Source: DATKKK01 sp035542975
Lineage (GTDB): Archaea; Thermoproteota; Bathyarchaeia; Bathyarchaeales; Bathycorpusculaceae
Direction: 5' to 3'
NCBI GenBank assembly: GCA_035542975.1
Contig: DATKKK010000002.1
Coordinates: forward strand, 1 to 11,698
DNA length: 11,698 nucleotides
In this document: piece after piece, positions 1-5,668 of the stretch
Layout of the letters: each line of letters begins with the position of its first letter
How positions within the stretch are numbered: position 1 is the first letter of the stretch
The notes under the pieces: generated by a model
Told to the model about the DNA's origin: nothing
What the model saw: only the letters and a program-made list of their open reading frames with translations
Database searches by the model: none
Position numbers and translations under genes: made by a program

Positions 1-2
1 AG

Positions 3-470
3 CTTGCGGAAGCTGGAAAACGTGTTGGGTTGATATGTAACACGGGTTTGACGCCTGGGTTTGCGTTGCGAAGATTCTTGGAGTCAGAAGGGGTTTTGGA
101 GTTTTTTGATTTTTTGGTTTTTTCTGATGAGGTTGGTTTTCGGAAGCCTGAGCAGAGGGTTTTTGATCTTGCTGCTCGGAAGCTGGGGGTTGATGCTTGC
201 AGTGCTGTTCACGTGGGCGATAATTTGAGGGTTGATGTATATGGTGCTAAGAACGCGGGGTTTAGGGCGATACACTTTGCGTGTGAAGATGGACATGATA
301 AGGTTGCTGAGGCTGACCCTAACTCGCTGGTTGCGCTGTCTAGAAACATTGGAAACCTGAGTCCAGAGCAGGTAGCACCTGATAAAACCATCAATAAGCT
401 AGCAGAAGCGATCAAAGTCATCAAAGAATTGGAAAAACCAAACAGCAAGACTGCAAAGAATTGTTCCTAG
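3..470 (+). CDS. HAD-superfamily hydrolase, C-terminal part (5' truncated by window edge)
   Basis: The reading frame is open from the window edge, so the real start lies to the left; an internal TTG at 30 is not a credible start because it falls inside the HAD core. Visible HAD signatures are motif II in ICNTGLTPG, the motif III lysine in GFRKPEQRVF, and motif IV in VHVGDNLRVDVYGAKNAGF. Motif I (DxDxT) and the cap domain would lie upstream and are missing here. The family hydrolyses phosphate esters or, less often, haloacids, with an aspartyl nucleophile; the substrate cannot be told. After the core (up to about FRAIHFACEDG) there is a predicted helical, lysine-rich tail of about 45 residues. 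The base composition also changes there: the core is strongly G/T-ended in its codons, the tail is not. It is likely cytosolic, as no membrane segment is seen. Confidence 0.85.
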   Translation, partial: LAEAGKRVGLICNTGLTPGFALRRFLESEGVLEFFDFLVFSDEVGFRKPEQRVFDLAARKLGVDACSAVHVGDNLRVDVYGAKNAGFRAIHFACEDGHDKVAEADPNSLVALSRNIGNLSPEQVAPDKTINKLAEAIKVIKELEKPNSKTAKNCS

Positions 471-489
471 AACGTCAAAAGATAATCGC

Positions 490-513
490 TTGAGCCTTGT
501 GAACAGGGTTCAA
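490..513 (+). terminator. hairpin after the HAD gene, possible transcript end
   Basis: Bases 490-496 (TTGAGCC) can pair with 507-513 (GGTTCAA), giving seven pairs including one G-U, around a 10-base loop. It begins 20 bases after the HAD stop codon. No clear T-run follows, so it is a weak candidate for termination or 3' end protection. Confidence 0.2.
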
Positions 514-588
514 TCTCAAAGGCGCTACCAATATCATGTTTTGCTAAAACGTGTTTGTTTTTGGCAGTTCTGGCGAACCAAAGCTGAT

Positions 589-600
589 AGATAAAAGTTA
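589..600 (+). promoter_or_regulatory. TATA-like box upstream of the DUF4760-like gene
   Basis: The sequence AGATAAAAGTTA lies about 46-57 bases before the ATG at 646. An archaeal start site about 25 bases downstream would leave a leader of roughly 20 bases containing the Shine-Dalgarno-like AGGTG at 636-640. Confidence 0.3.
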
Positions 601-645
601 TAGGGAAACTGAAAGCAAAGTTGTTAAATGGTTTAGGTGTTGTGA

Positions 646-1107
646 ATGGTTGATATACAGACGGTTTCGATAGTGGTTGCGTCTGCAGGTGTATTTGCGG
701 CTGCCATCTATTACATCTTGCAGCTTAGACATCAAAGCAAGATAAGGCAGACAGATCTTGTCATGAGGCTTTATTCAACTTTCGACAGCATGGAATTTTT
801 GGAAGCATGGAGAAAAGTCTACTTTGCTGATTACAAGAATTATGATGACTTGGTGAAAAAGCTGGAAGGCAAGAACGAAATCGCCATGAAAGTCTTCAGA
901 TTCTATGAGCAGGTGGGGGTTCTTTTGAAAAAAGGATTGATAGATACTGATTTGGTCGATACCTTATTTGGAAATAACGCTGTTATCACATTTGAGAAGA
1001 CAAAAGGTCTAATAATTAATGAAATGAGAGACAGAGTTAACCCGAGAGCGTACGAGAACTTCGAATACCTCTACAATGAGATGAAGAAGAGAGAGCAACA
1101 ACCTTGA
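646..1107 (+). CDS. small membrane-anchored protein, DUF4760-like
   Basis: This 153-residue protein has one N-terminal hydrophobic segment (about residues 5-24, IQTVSIVVASAGVFAAAIYY), then a charged, mostly helical cytosolic part. The pattern of one TM helix, an LRHQSKIRQTDLVMRLY segment and later FRFYEQVGVLLKKGLID resembles the DUF4760 family. The motif FYEQVGVLLKKGLIDTDLV is the part that most recalls it; the function of the family is unknown. The ATG at 646 is chosen because AGGTG at 636-640 gives a 5-base spacing. It stands alone, with 175 bases before it and 143 after, so it is probably a single-gene unit. The family assignment rests on remembered motifs and is moderate; that it is a real gene is well supported. 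Confidence 0.7.
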   Translation: MVDIQTVSIVVASAGVFAAAIYYILQLRHQSKIRQTDLVMRLYSTFDSMEFLEAWRKVYFADYKNYDDLVKKLEGKNEIAMKVFRFYEQVGVLLKKGLIDTDLVDTLFGNNAVITFEKTKGLIINEMRDRVNPRAYENFEYLYNEMKKREQQP

Positions 1108-1112
1108 GCCTC

Positions 1113-1124
1113 CTTTTGTCTTTT
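1113..1124 (+). terminator. T-rich tract after the DUF4760-like gene
   Basis: Two TTTT runs (1113-1116 and 1121-1124) lie just after the stop codon at 1105-1107. Archaeal RNA polymerase commonly stops on such T-runs without a hairpin, so this is a plausible transcript end. Confidence 0.3.
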
Positions 1125-1159
1125 GACCTCTCAGAAAATGCTTGCAATGTCAAAGAACC

Positions 1160-1168
1160 ATTATAATT
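1160..1168 (+). promoter_or_regulatory. TATA-like box upstream of the tautomerase gene
   Basis: ATTATAATT lies about 85 bases before the ATG at 1251. It would predict a start near 1190 and a leader of about 60 bases. A second A/T-rich stretch (GATTATTAGTAATTAG, from 1208) is too close to the gene to act with normal spacing if a leader is needed. Confidence 0.25.
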
Positions 1169-1250
1169 GAATCGAATACAAAGAAATAGCAGAGGTTATG
1201 TTTGAAAGATTATTAGTAATTAGCTCTTAGAAGGAAATGGAGGTGTTGCC

Positions 1251-1439
1251 ATGCCTGTAGTGATTGTTGAGATGTGGCAAGGAAGAACAGAGGAACAGAA
1301 AGCAAAACTCATCAAAGGTGTCACCAAAGTGTTTGAAGACATGGGCGTTCCTGCTGATCGGTTGCACATCATAATTCATGACGTGCCAAAATGCAACTGG
1401 GGCACGTGTGGAGAACCAGCGTCCAAAATGAAACCTTAA
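1251..1439 (+). CDS. 4-oxalocrotonate tautomerase family protein
   Basis: The 62-residue length is that of the classic small tautomerases, which work as hexamers of short beta-alpha-beta subunits in the cytosol. After removal of Met the protein begins with Pro, the catalytic base that moves protons in keto-enol tautomerisation. The segment WQGRTEEQKAKLI matches the EGRSDEQKETLI region of 4-oxalocrotonate tautomerase, so Arg11 (counting Pro as 1) is conserved. The second substrate arginine of the model enzyme (Arg39) appears replaced by His in RLHIII. An aromatic residue near position 50 is present in NWGTCGEPASK. The natural substrate is therefore uncertain, and no aromatic-degradation genes are nearby. 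GGAGGTG at 1239-1245, five bases ahead, is the strongest ribosome-binding site in the window and fixes the ATG start. Confidence 0.9.
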   Translation: MPVVIVEMWQGRTEEQKAKLIKGVTKVFEDMGVPADRLHIIIHDVPKCNWGTCGEPASKMKP

Positions 1440-1490
1440 TACTACGAAAGTCTGCACTTACGAATTGCTCCAGCAAAACATTCTAGGCTA

Positions 1491-1500
1491 TTTTATAAAG
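1491..1500 (+). promoter_or_regulatory. strong TATA-like box without an evident gene
   Basis: TTTTATAAAG is one of the most canonical archaeal TATA elements in the window, but the stretch after it (to 1831) has no convincing gene. A transcript from it would start near 1520-1525 and run through the repeat at 1581-1807 to the T-run at 1819-1824. It could drive a non-coding RNA of about 300 bases, or be chance. Confidence 0.3.
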
Positions 1501-1580
1501 CTAATCTTCTCTCCACTTGCCCGTGGGCTCAAAACGTGAACCCTAACCTAAGCGATCCCGCCACTAACCGTAGCAACCAT

Positions 1581-1807
1581 TTTCTTGATCTTTTTTCGCA
1601 TTCATATTTGTATTCTAATATCTATTCGTTGCAGAAACCTGTAGGGGGGGTAGGTCCGTATTGCCTGTTTTCCACGCTAAACAAACAGAGAAAACTCGAC
1701 ACAGAATTTATGACGGGGTAGGCGGTATTGACTGCTTCCAGCCTCAAACCATCATCGAAAAACCACAAACCAATCTCATAAATTATCCTTCTGTCGCAGT
1801 GTTAAAT
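1581..1807 (+). repeat. diverged direct repeat, copy 1, with an internally duplicated core
   Basis: Bases 1581-1681 match 2735-2827 on the other side of phzF, and 1715-1807 match 2795-2888, both with small gaps. The shared landmarks are CTTGATCT, ATTCATATTTG, GCAGAAACCT, a G-run followed by TAGG, and TTAAATC near the end. The core, about GGGGTAGGCGNTATTGACTG followed by TTTTCCACGCCAAA, occurs twice here (1647-1681 and 1715-1748) and once in copy 2. Copy 1 thus looks like copy 2 with an extra core unit of about 68 bases. Between the copies a 2-base length change falls near 1591-1599, which argues against a conserved reading frame. This repeat occupies most of the 392-base gene-free stretch between the tautomerase and phzF; apart from the TATA-like box at 1491 and the T-run at 1819 nothing else is seen there. 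Confidence 0.7.
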
Positions 1808-1818
1808 CATAATCATGC

Positions 1819-1824
1819 TTTTTT
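1819..1824 (+). terminator. T-run ending plus-strand transcription before phzF
   Basis: Six T residues follow repeat copy 1 and lie just before the end of the convergent phzF gene. This is a plausible stop for any plus-strand transcript from the tautomerase gene or from the TATA-like box at 1491. Confidence 0.25.
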
Positions 1825-1831
1825 AACAGTT

Positions 1832-2674
1832 TTACTTTAGGTACAGCTCGCCTTTTGAAACTATGACTGCGTTACCGACCAAGTTCACTCTGCCTTTCTG
1901 ACGTAAACGCACTACAAGCTTGCCACCTCTAGCTGACGCTTGATAAGCCAGCATCTCCTTCTTCCCCAAAATCTTAGACCAGTAGGGAGCTAGCACCGTA
2001 TGAGCCGAACCTGTCACTGGGTCCTCATTAATGCCGTAACAAGGAGCAAAAAACCGCGAAACAAAATCGTACGGCGGACGTCCGCGTGACGTTACGATGA
2101 CTCCTCCAACTCCTTCCTCATCGCATGCTTTTTTCACAAGTTCAAAATCTGGCTTCAAATTCCTCACCACACTTTCATCGGACACATGAATCAAAAGCTT
2201 CTTCAACCTTTTTGCACGTCGCACAGCCTCAAAATTGGCAATGCCTACTGCGTCAAGAAGAGCCTTATTAGGCTTGACAGCCATAGTCTCATCTGTTGGA
2301 AAATCAAGCAGTATTTCCTGCTTGTCTCTCACAGCCACTAAAACGCCACTTTTTGTTTCAAAATTCACCTCATCTGCTAGAATATTCAAATCATAGAATA
2401 AGACTGCGGCAGTAGCAAGTGTAGCATGACCACAAAGAGACACTTCCAATTTCGGAGTAAACCACCGCAAAGAAAAACTCTTCGATTCCTTAAGCGGTTT
2501 TTGTTCAAGTGGAAGAAGGAAAGCAGTTTCCGAAAGGTTCATTTCTGCAGCAACAGACTGCAAAACAGAATCTGCACATTTACGCTTCAAAAGGCAGACA
2601 GCAGCTGGGTTTCCTTCAAACATTTTATCAGTAAACGCATCGACTATGTAGAGAGGGCAACCATTTTTCTTCAT
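1832..2674 (-). CDS. PhzF-family isomerase/epimerase-like protein
   Basis: This 280-residue protein shows the hallmarks of the PhzF fold, two related diaminopimelate-epimerase-like halves. From the ATG these are YIVDAFTDKMFEGNPAAVC at the N-terminus, NLSETAF with the catalytic Glu (about residue 49), WFTPKLEVSLCGHATLATA (about 71-89), and NEDPVTGSAHTVLAPYW (about 216-232). PhzF itself isomerises a phenazine precursor; most family members, archaeal ones included, have no proven substrate. No phenazine genes are nearby, so that role should not be inferred. The start is the ATG at 2674, with GGTGAG at 2690-2695 upstream. A GTG at 2683, adding MNR, is possible but sits almost on top of that ribosome-binding site. 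It is a lone gene bracketed by the two repeat copies. Confidence 0.9.
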   Translation of the reverse strand: MKKNGCPLYIVDAFTDKMFEGNPAAVCLLKRKCADSVLQSVAAEMNLSETAFLLPLEQKPLKESKSFSLRWFTPKLEVSLCGHATLATAAVLFYDLNILADEVNFETKSGVLVAVRDKQEILLDFPTDETMAVKPNKALLDAVGIANFEAVRRAKRLKKLLIHVSDESVVRNLKPDFELVKKACDEEGVGGVIVTSRGRPPYDFVSRFFAPCYGINEDPVTGSAHTVLAPYWSKILGKKEMLAYQASARGGKLVVRLRQKGRVNLVGNAVIVSKGELYLK

Positions 2675-2734
2675 TCTATTCACTTCTCACCAATCTTGCC
2701 ATAAATTCTCACAACTCTTAAGGCTTTTGCAGCT

Positions 2735-2888
2735 TTCTTGATCTCTTTTCATTCATATTTGAAGCCTAATAGAAATTCATTGCAGAAACCTATAGGGGTA
2801 GGCGATATTGACTGTTTTCCACGCCAAAAATGTCAAAAACCAGCAAGCCAATCCAACAAATTACACTTCTGAGACCCTGTTTAAATCC
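2735..2888 (+). repeat. diverged direct repeat, copy 2 (single core)
   Basis: This is the shorter partner of the repeat at 1581-1807, in the same orientation, upstream of the phzF start. The core at 2795-2827 occurs once and contains the small palindrome CCTATAGG at 2789-2796. The two copies are clearly diverged, so the duplication is not recent. Orientation is stated by the plus-strand reading and has no known meaning. Together with the palindromes at 2985-3016 it makes up most of the 350-base gene-free stretch between phzF and the winged-helix genes. A CTAGGCTA sequence just after this copy (2888-2895) also occurs just before copy 1 (1484-1491). Confidence 0.7.
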
Positions 2889-2984
2889 TAGGCTACTGCA
2901 AACTATCTTCATATGACAGAGACGGAGGAACCCATCAAACCTACAAGTCAAACACTAACCCCACGTTCAACCTATAAATAGGGG

Positions 2985-3016
2985 GGGTCTAGACCCATCC
3001 GAGACCAGAGGGTCTT
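2985..3016 (-). terminator. palindrome plus hairpin after the winged-helix operon
   Basis: GGGTCTAGACCC at 2985-2996 is a perfect 12-base palindrome. Beyond it, AGACC at 3002-3006 can pair with GGTCT at 3011-3015 around a 4-base loop. The block ends about 10 bases past the stop codon of the last winged-helix gene on the minus strand. The place fits a 3' end structure, but no T-run follows on the minus strand; a run of C does (complement of the G-run at 2981-2987). The TATAAATA at 2973-2980 on the plus strand could instead make this a promoter-proximal operator. Confidence 0.3.
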
Positions 3017-3026
3017 TACTTGCCTT

Positions 3027-3539
3027 TCAGCCTTGAAGCTTTGCTCGTATCCTCGGCAGCACATCCTTCTGCATCTGAACTATGCACAACGTGCTAATCC
3101 TATAATTCTCGTCAACCTTCAACACCAAACCATCCTTAACCAACTCCCCCAAACGCGTGCTCGCAATCTTCGCACTCTTCCCAAGCTTCACCTGCAACTC
3201 ATCCTTAGAAAAACCATCACTCCTCAACAACCCAAGCCGGAAACCCACGTACCCAGCCAACAACCACAACATCAAAGTCTCATTATCCGTAAGCCTATCC
3301 CGAGAAACAAGCACATTAGCACCCTCACCAGAAAAAGCAACAACACCCTTACAATCTTCAACAAGCCTCTGCAAATCAACGTTCAACGTCAACTTCTTAG
3401 CAACCTCGAAAGAAGGAACAAACTCACCAAAAAACCTGTTCAAACTCAACCAAACATCTTCTAAATTACCCTCAAAAGTCTGCTCAACACCACCAAACTT
3501 TACCTGAACCGTAACCCTGTTTTTTCCCTCTTCACTCAA
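3027..3539 (-). CDS. winged-helix protein, third gene of the paralogous trio
   Basis: No precise family name can be given. The 170-residue product has an N-terminal domain (about 8-50) with the pattern VTVQVKFGGVEQTFEGNLEDVW, predicted as a strand hairpin followed by a helix. A middle segment holds KGVVAFSGEGANVLVSRDRLTDNE (about 64-87). The C-terminal winged helix (about 88-150) has the likely recognition helix in SAKIASTRLGELVKDG and the wing in LVLKVDENYRIST. It ends in VLPRIRAKL, matching VLARLRGKM of the preceding gene. This suggests a DNA-binding regulator, by inference. The TTG start overlaps the TGA of the gene before it by four bases (3536-3539), a sign of translational coupling. About 80% of the early codons end in G or T. 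Confidence 0.8.
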   Translation of the reverse strand: MSEEGKNRVTVQVKFGGVEQTFEGNLEDVWLSLNRFFGEFVPSFEVAKKLTLNVDLQRLVEDCKGVVAFSGEGANVLVSRDRLTDNETLMLWLLAGYVGFRLGLLRSDGFSKDELQVKLGKSAKIASTRLGELVKDGLVLKVDENYRISTLCIVQMQKDVLPRIRAKLQG

Positions 3540-4006
3540 GCCATCTTGCCCCGCAACCTAGCCAAAACATCATCCTCAACCCAACGCTCACCCTGCATCG
3601 TCAACTTAAACTCAGGCCGACTCGGATCAGGCTTAAACACCTGCCCACGCTTAGTCATCTCATTCAACCGCGCAGGAACCATACACTTGATCCCACTAGA
3701 CTCCAAAAGCTTCTGAATCTGCGCCGCCGTACTCTTCTTCTCATCCGACGCATACAACGTAATCCCAATAGCCTCATAATGCGTAAGCCCCTCACGAGTA
3801 ATAATCACAGGACCCTCAGTCGTAGCCTCAACCACACCCTTCAACTGAACACCCGAAGGAATCAACCTGCTCGTCACAAAACCCGCAACTTTCTCCGTAA
3901 AATCCTGCGGAAAGCTCTCGAGCGTGCTAAGAATTTCCTGCGCGCTTTCCCCTTCAACCACGATCTCGCCGAAGGGCGTCTTAATCCGAGCCTCAACCTT
4001 TCTCAT
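3536..4006 (-). CDS. winged-helix protein, second gene of the paralogous trio
   Basis: The 156-residue product has the same layout as its neighbours. Residues 1-45 carry VEARIKTPFGEIVVEGESAQ with strand-strand-helix character, residues 56-78 carry LKGVVEATTEGPVIITREGLTHYE, and the rest is a winged helix. Within it KSTAAQIQKLLESSGIK and VPARLNEMTKRGQVFKPD are the likely HTH and wing. The tail RWVEDDVLARLRGKM aligns with that of the third gene. KGVV, an EG pair, an R(E/D)xLTxxE motif and (A/T)RLxE(M/L) are shared with the third protein and are the main evidence of paralogy. The ATG start shares ATGA with the stop of the first gene (4003-4006). A role as DNA-binding regulator is inferred; partner and target are unknown. 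Confidence 0.8.
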   Translation of the reverse strand: MRKVEARIKTPFGEIVVEGESAQEILSTLESFPQDFTEKVAGFVTSRLIPSGVQLKGVVEATTEGPVIITREGLTHYEAIGITLYASDEKKSTAAQIQKLLESSGIKCMVPARLNEMTKRGQVFKPDPSRPEFKLTMQGERWVEDDVLARLRGKMA

Positions 4007-4506
4007 TCAGCCTCGCCTCGCACGTTCAAAGTCTCTTTCTCAGCGAGAATGTAAACATACCCCGCATCCGTGTTCCAACGTCTAACCGTGCCCTTCTTAA
4101 CCAACCCCAAGAGCACACTAGCCAAAACACGCCCAGCAAAGCTTAACCCGTTCGCTGCAAGCGCTTCTTTCAACTCATCCATGGTTCGCGGTCGCCACTT
4201 ACCCCAATCTGTCTCAAGAATTCTGAGTATGGCTTCGTCACAGTTTTCAGTAGACGCAATCTTTGGATAATTCTCAGTCTTGGTCTCCTGTTTAGCAGCA
4301 CTAGCCGCAGTTTTAACAGTCAACGTTGTCACCGTCTTGGGCTTAACACTCTCAAACGCTTTATGCACGTTAGTCATCAGCTTCGGCAAATCCTCAACCG
4401 TCTTAACAACTTCTTCGCGAGTTCCATGTATCTCGACTTCATATTCACCCATCTTCACGCGGAACCCGAAACACTCATGCTTCTCTTTACATGCCTTGTC
4501 TTGCAA
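4003..4506 (-). CDS. winged-helix protein, first gene of the paralogous trio
   Basis: The 167-residue product begins with a short Cys-containing head (ACKEKHEC), then FGFRVKMGEYEVEIHGTREE (about 13-32), the same N-terminal pattern as its two neighbours. A Thr/Ala/Lys-rich linker spans about 56-82. The C-terminal part (about 88-155) is a winged helix: TMDELKEALAANGLSFAGR, then VLASVLLGLVKKGTVRRW and a YVYIL wing strand. It lacks the KGVV and R(E/D)xLT segments of the other two, so it is the most diverged. The start is taken as TTG at 4506, directly after an in-frame TAA; a GTG at codon 17 or an ATG at codon 19 would cut into the first strand. It heads the overlapping cluster 95 bases after the OB-fold gene. 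Confidence 0.75.
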   Translation of the reverse strand: MQDKACKEKHECFGFRVKMGEYEVEIHGTREEVVKTVEDLPKLMTNVHKAFESVKPKTVTTLTVKTAASAAKQETKTENYPKIASTENCDEAILRILETDWGKWRPRTMDELKEALAANGLSFAGRVLASVLLGLVKKGTVRRWNTDAGYVYILAEKETLNVRGEAE

Positions 4507-4540
4507 TTAACATCCCACGATATACAACAGTGCATACTGC

Positions 4541-4550
4541 TTTTAGAATT
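4541..4550 (-). promoter_or_regulatory. possible TATA-like box for the winged-helix trio
   Basis: On the minus strand the sequence reads AATTCTAAAA, 35-44 bases before the TTG at 4506. A start about 25 bases on would leave a very short leader. Another A/T-rich stretch (GTATATC, plus 4518-4524) is too close to the start codon. The match to the consensus is modest. Confidence 0.2.
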
Positions 4551-4584
4551 TACGTATGACAGTCGCCTTTTTACCATCATTTCT

Positions 4585-4590
4585 AAAAAA
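4585..4590 (-). terminator. T-run after the OB-fold gene
   Basis: On the minus strand six T residues lie 12 bases past the stop codon of the OB-fold gene. This may end its transcript and would make the winged-helix trio a separate unit, although read-through remains possible. Confidence 0.3.
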
Positions 4591-4601
4591 GCTTATTTGA
4601 T

Positions 4602-5288
4602 CTATTCCACGCATTTTTCGCAAGAATTTTCAGCATGCGTCAACACTGAACCACTTTGCCCATCGTTTGGTTGAGAGCTCAACCCTTCAACATTACTAAG
4701 CGTTCCATCTTTTCCGATGTTTAACTGTTTTTCGCCCCTGAACGTTGACATCCTTGCGTTCAGGATTTGAATAGTGTCGCCTATCGAGATAGAGCCTATT
4801 TGTTCATTCCACAAACACAGTTTGATAGTTCCTGTTTCATCTGCAATCATAACGTTAACGACGCTAGCGTAGTTACCGAACCGTGTAAAAACAGATTTCG
4901 GACTTGGAATCTCCAACACTTTAGCCTTCAAATTGACCTTTTTCATCCCAGCCCGTAGATCCTTGATTGAAAGAAACCGTGACTTCGCATTTTTCTTTAT
5001 TAGATGTCTATTAATCATATCGGTTTTCATGTAATTCCTAATCGGATTCTCCTGTCCCAAGAGGAAATCCCTGAGTATTGGAAATTGTGCAACAACTTTG
5101 GAATCTTTCAGAATTAAAAAGACGGCTTTATCCTGTGTTTTACCGCGACATTCGATTGAAAGGTTTCCACATCTGGATTTCTCATTTTCTTCTGCCGAGA
5201 CTAGTGCATTAAAAAATCTGTCAGGCTCAACCTCATATTTTATTGAAAGAAAAGCGAGATATTCGCCTGCAGACACTTTGTTTCTCAA
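4602..5288 (-). CDS. OB-fold nucleic-acid-binding protein (SSB/RPA-like)
   Basis: The 228-residue protein has an OB fold at about 107-200. Its landmarks are SIKDLRAGMKKVNLKAKVLE, then IADETGTIKLCLWNEQIGSI, SIGDTIQILNARMSTFRGEKQLNIGK, and a final SNVE strand. This order and the D-E-T-G-x-I-K-L-x-L-W motif closely recall crenarchaeal single-stranded DNA-binding protein and the OB domains of archaeal RPA. The first 100 residues form another domain (AVFLILKDSKVVAQFPILRDFLLGQENPI) that I cannot name. The tail from about 203 is Ser/Gly/Asn-rich, probably disordered, and ends in CEKCVE. No RPA-type zinc finger is visible. Single-stranded DNA or RNA binding is well founded on the fold; the exact process is not known. 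The TTG at 5288 is the first possible start after an in-frame TGA upstream; a GTG at codon 5 is the alternative. Confidence 0.85.
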   Translation of the reverse strand: MRNKVSAGEYLAFLSIKYEVEPDRFFNALVSAEENEKSRCGNLSIECRGKTQDKAVFLILKDSKVVAQFPILRDFLLGQENPIRNYMKTDMINRHLIKKNAKSRFLSIKDLRAGMKKVNLKAKVLEIPSPKSVFTRFGNYASVVNVMIADETGTIKLCLWNEQIGSISIGDTIQILNARMSTFRGEKQLNIGKDGTLSNVEGLSSQPNDGQSGSVLTHAENSCEKCVE

Positions 5289-5608
5289 GGCTCTTTTACT
5301 CTTTTTTCATTTTATTTTTATTGTAGAAATTATTCTCGGACAATTCTAAATGTTTGTATCGCGTCCTTTTGTCAGTGCTTCCATCTGCGAGAATTCTACC
5401 CACTAACATAGCACTTTGTTACATATTAATATATGCACTGGCATACGAAAATGAAACTGAACGTTTAGAAGCTTCACAATCGACATGTTGTTAGTGGATA
5501 AGACCAAATCAAACGCATGCATATTTGATTCAAAAAGAGAAATCACTGTGACATTCCGCAGCATAGTGTTCTTACGTATTTCGACATATATCGAATAGGG
5601 AATAGCGT

Positions 5609-5618
5609 ATTAAATATT
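5609..5618 (+). promoter_or_regulatory. TATA-like box of the zinc-ribbon membrane protein gene
   Basis: ATTAAATATT lies 56-65 bases before the TTG start. A transcription start near 5640 would give a leader of about 30 bases carrying the GAGGAG ribosome-binding site. Confidence 0.35.
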
Positions 5619-5662
5619 AAGACACCATAGTATACTCTACATCAAAAAATTCTGAAGCACAA

Positions 5663-5668
5663 GAGGAG
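5663..5668 (+). promoter_or_regulatory. ribosome-binding site that fixes a TTG start
   Basis: GAGGAG with a 5-base gap to the TTG at 5674 supports that codon as the start. The product then begins with Lys-rich residues before the first membrane helix, as expected. Confidence 0.6.

Noticed and set aside
506..515. GGGTTCAATC resembling a tRNA T-loop
   Set aside because: The flanking bases do not form a T-stem, and no acceptor, D or anticodon arm fits around it. The same bases are better explained as part of a simple hairpin.
1644..1650. G-run in repeat copy 1 as a sign of a frameshifted gene
   Set aside because: No flanking frame encodes a recognisable protein on either strand, so the run has nothing to interrupt.
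1536..1721. Possible 61-codon plus-strand gene starting with GTG after the TATA-like box at 1491
   Set aside because: It runs through the repeat, and the second repeat copy has a 2-base length change and a stop in the matching frame, so the frame is not conserved. No ribosome-binding site and no recognisable product.
3033..3464. Long plus-strand frame opposite the third winged-helix gene
   Set aside because: It is a by-product of the strong G/T codon bias of the minus-strand gene, which removes stops on the other strand. The predicted product is a low-complexity, Gln/Asn/Pro/Thr-rich sequence without family features.
5400..5497. 9-base inverted pair CCACTAACA / TGTTAGTGG in the divergent spacer
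   Set aside because: A 9-base match in about 385 bases has a fair chance of arising at random, and the 80-base separation fits no usual operator.
5485..5598. 37-codon plus-strand frame in the long divergent spacer
   Set aside because: No ribosome-binding site, no recognisable motif, and it lies where two promoters are expected.
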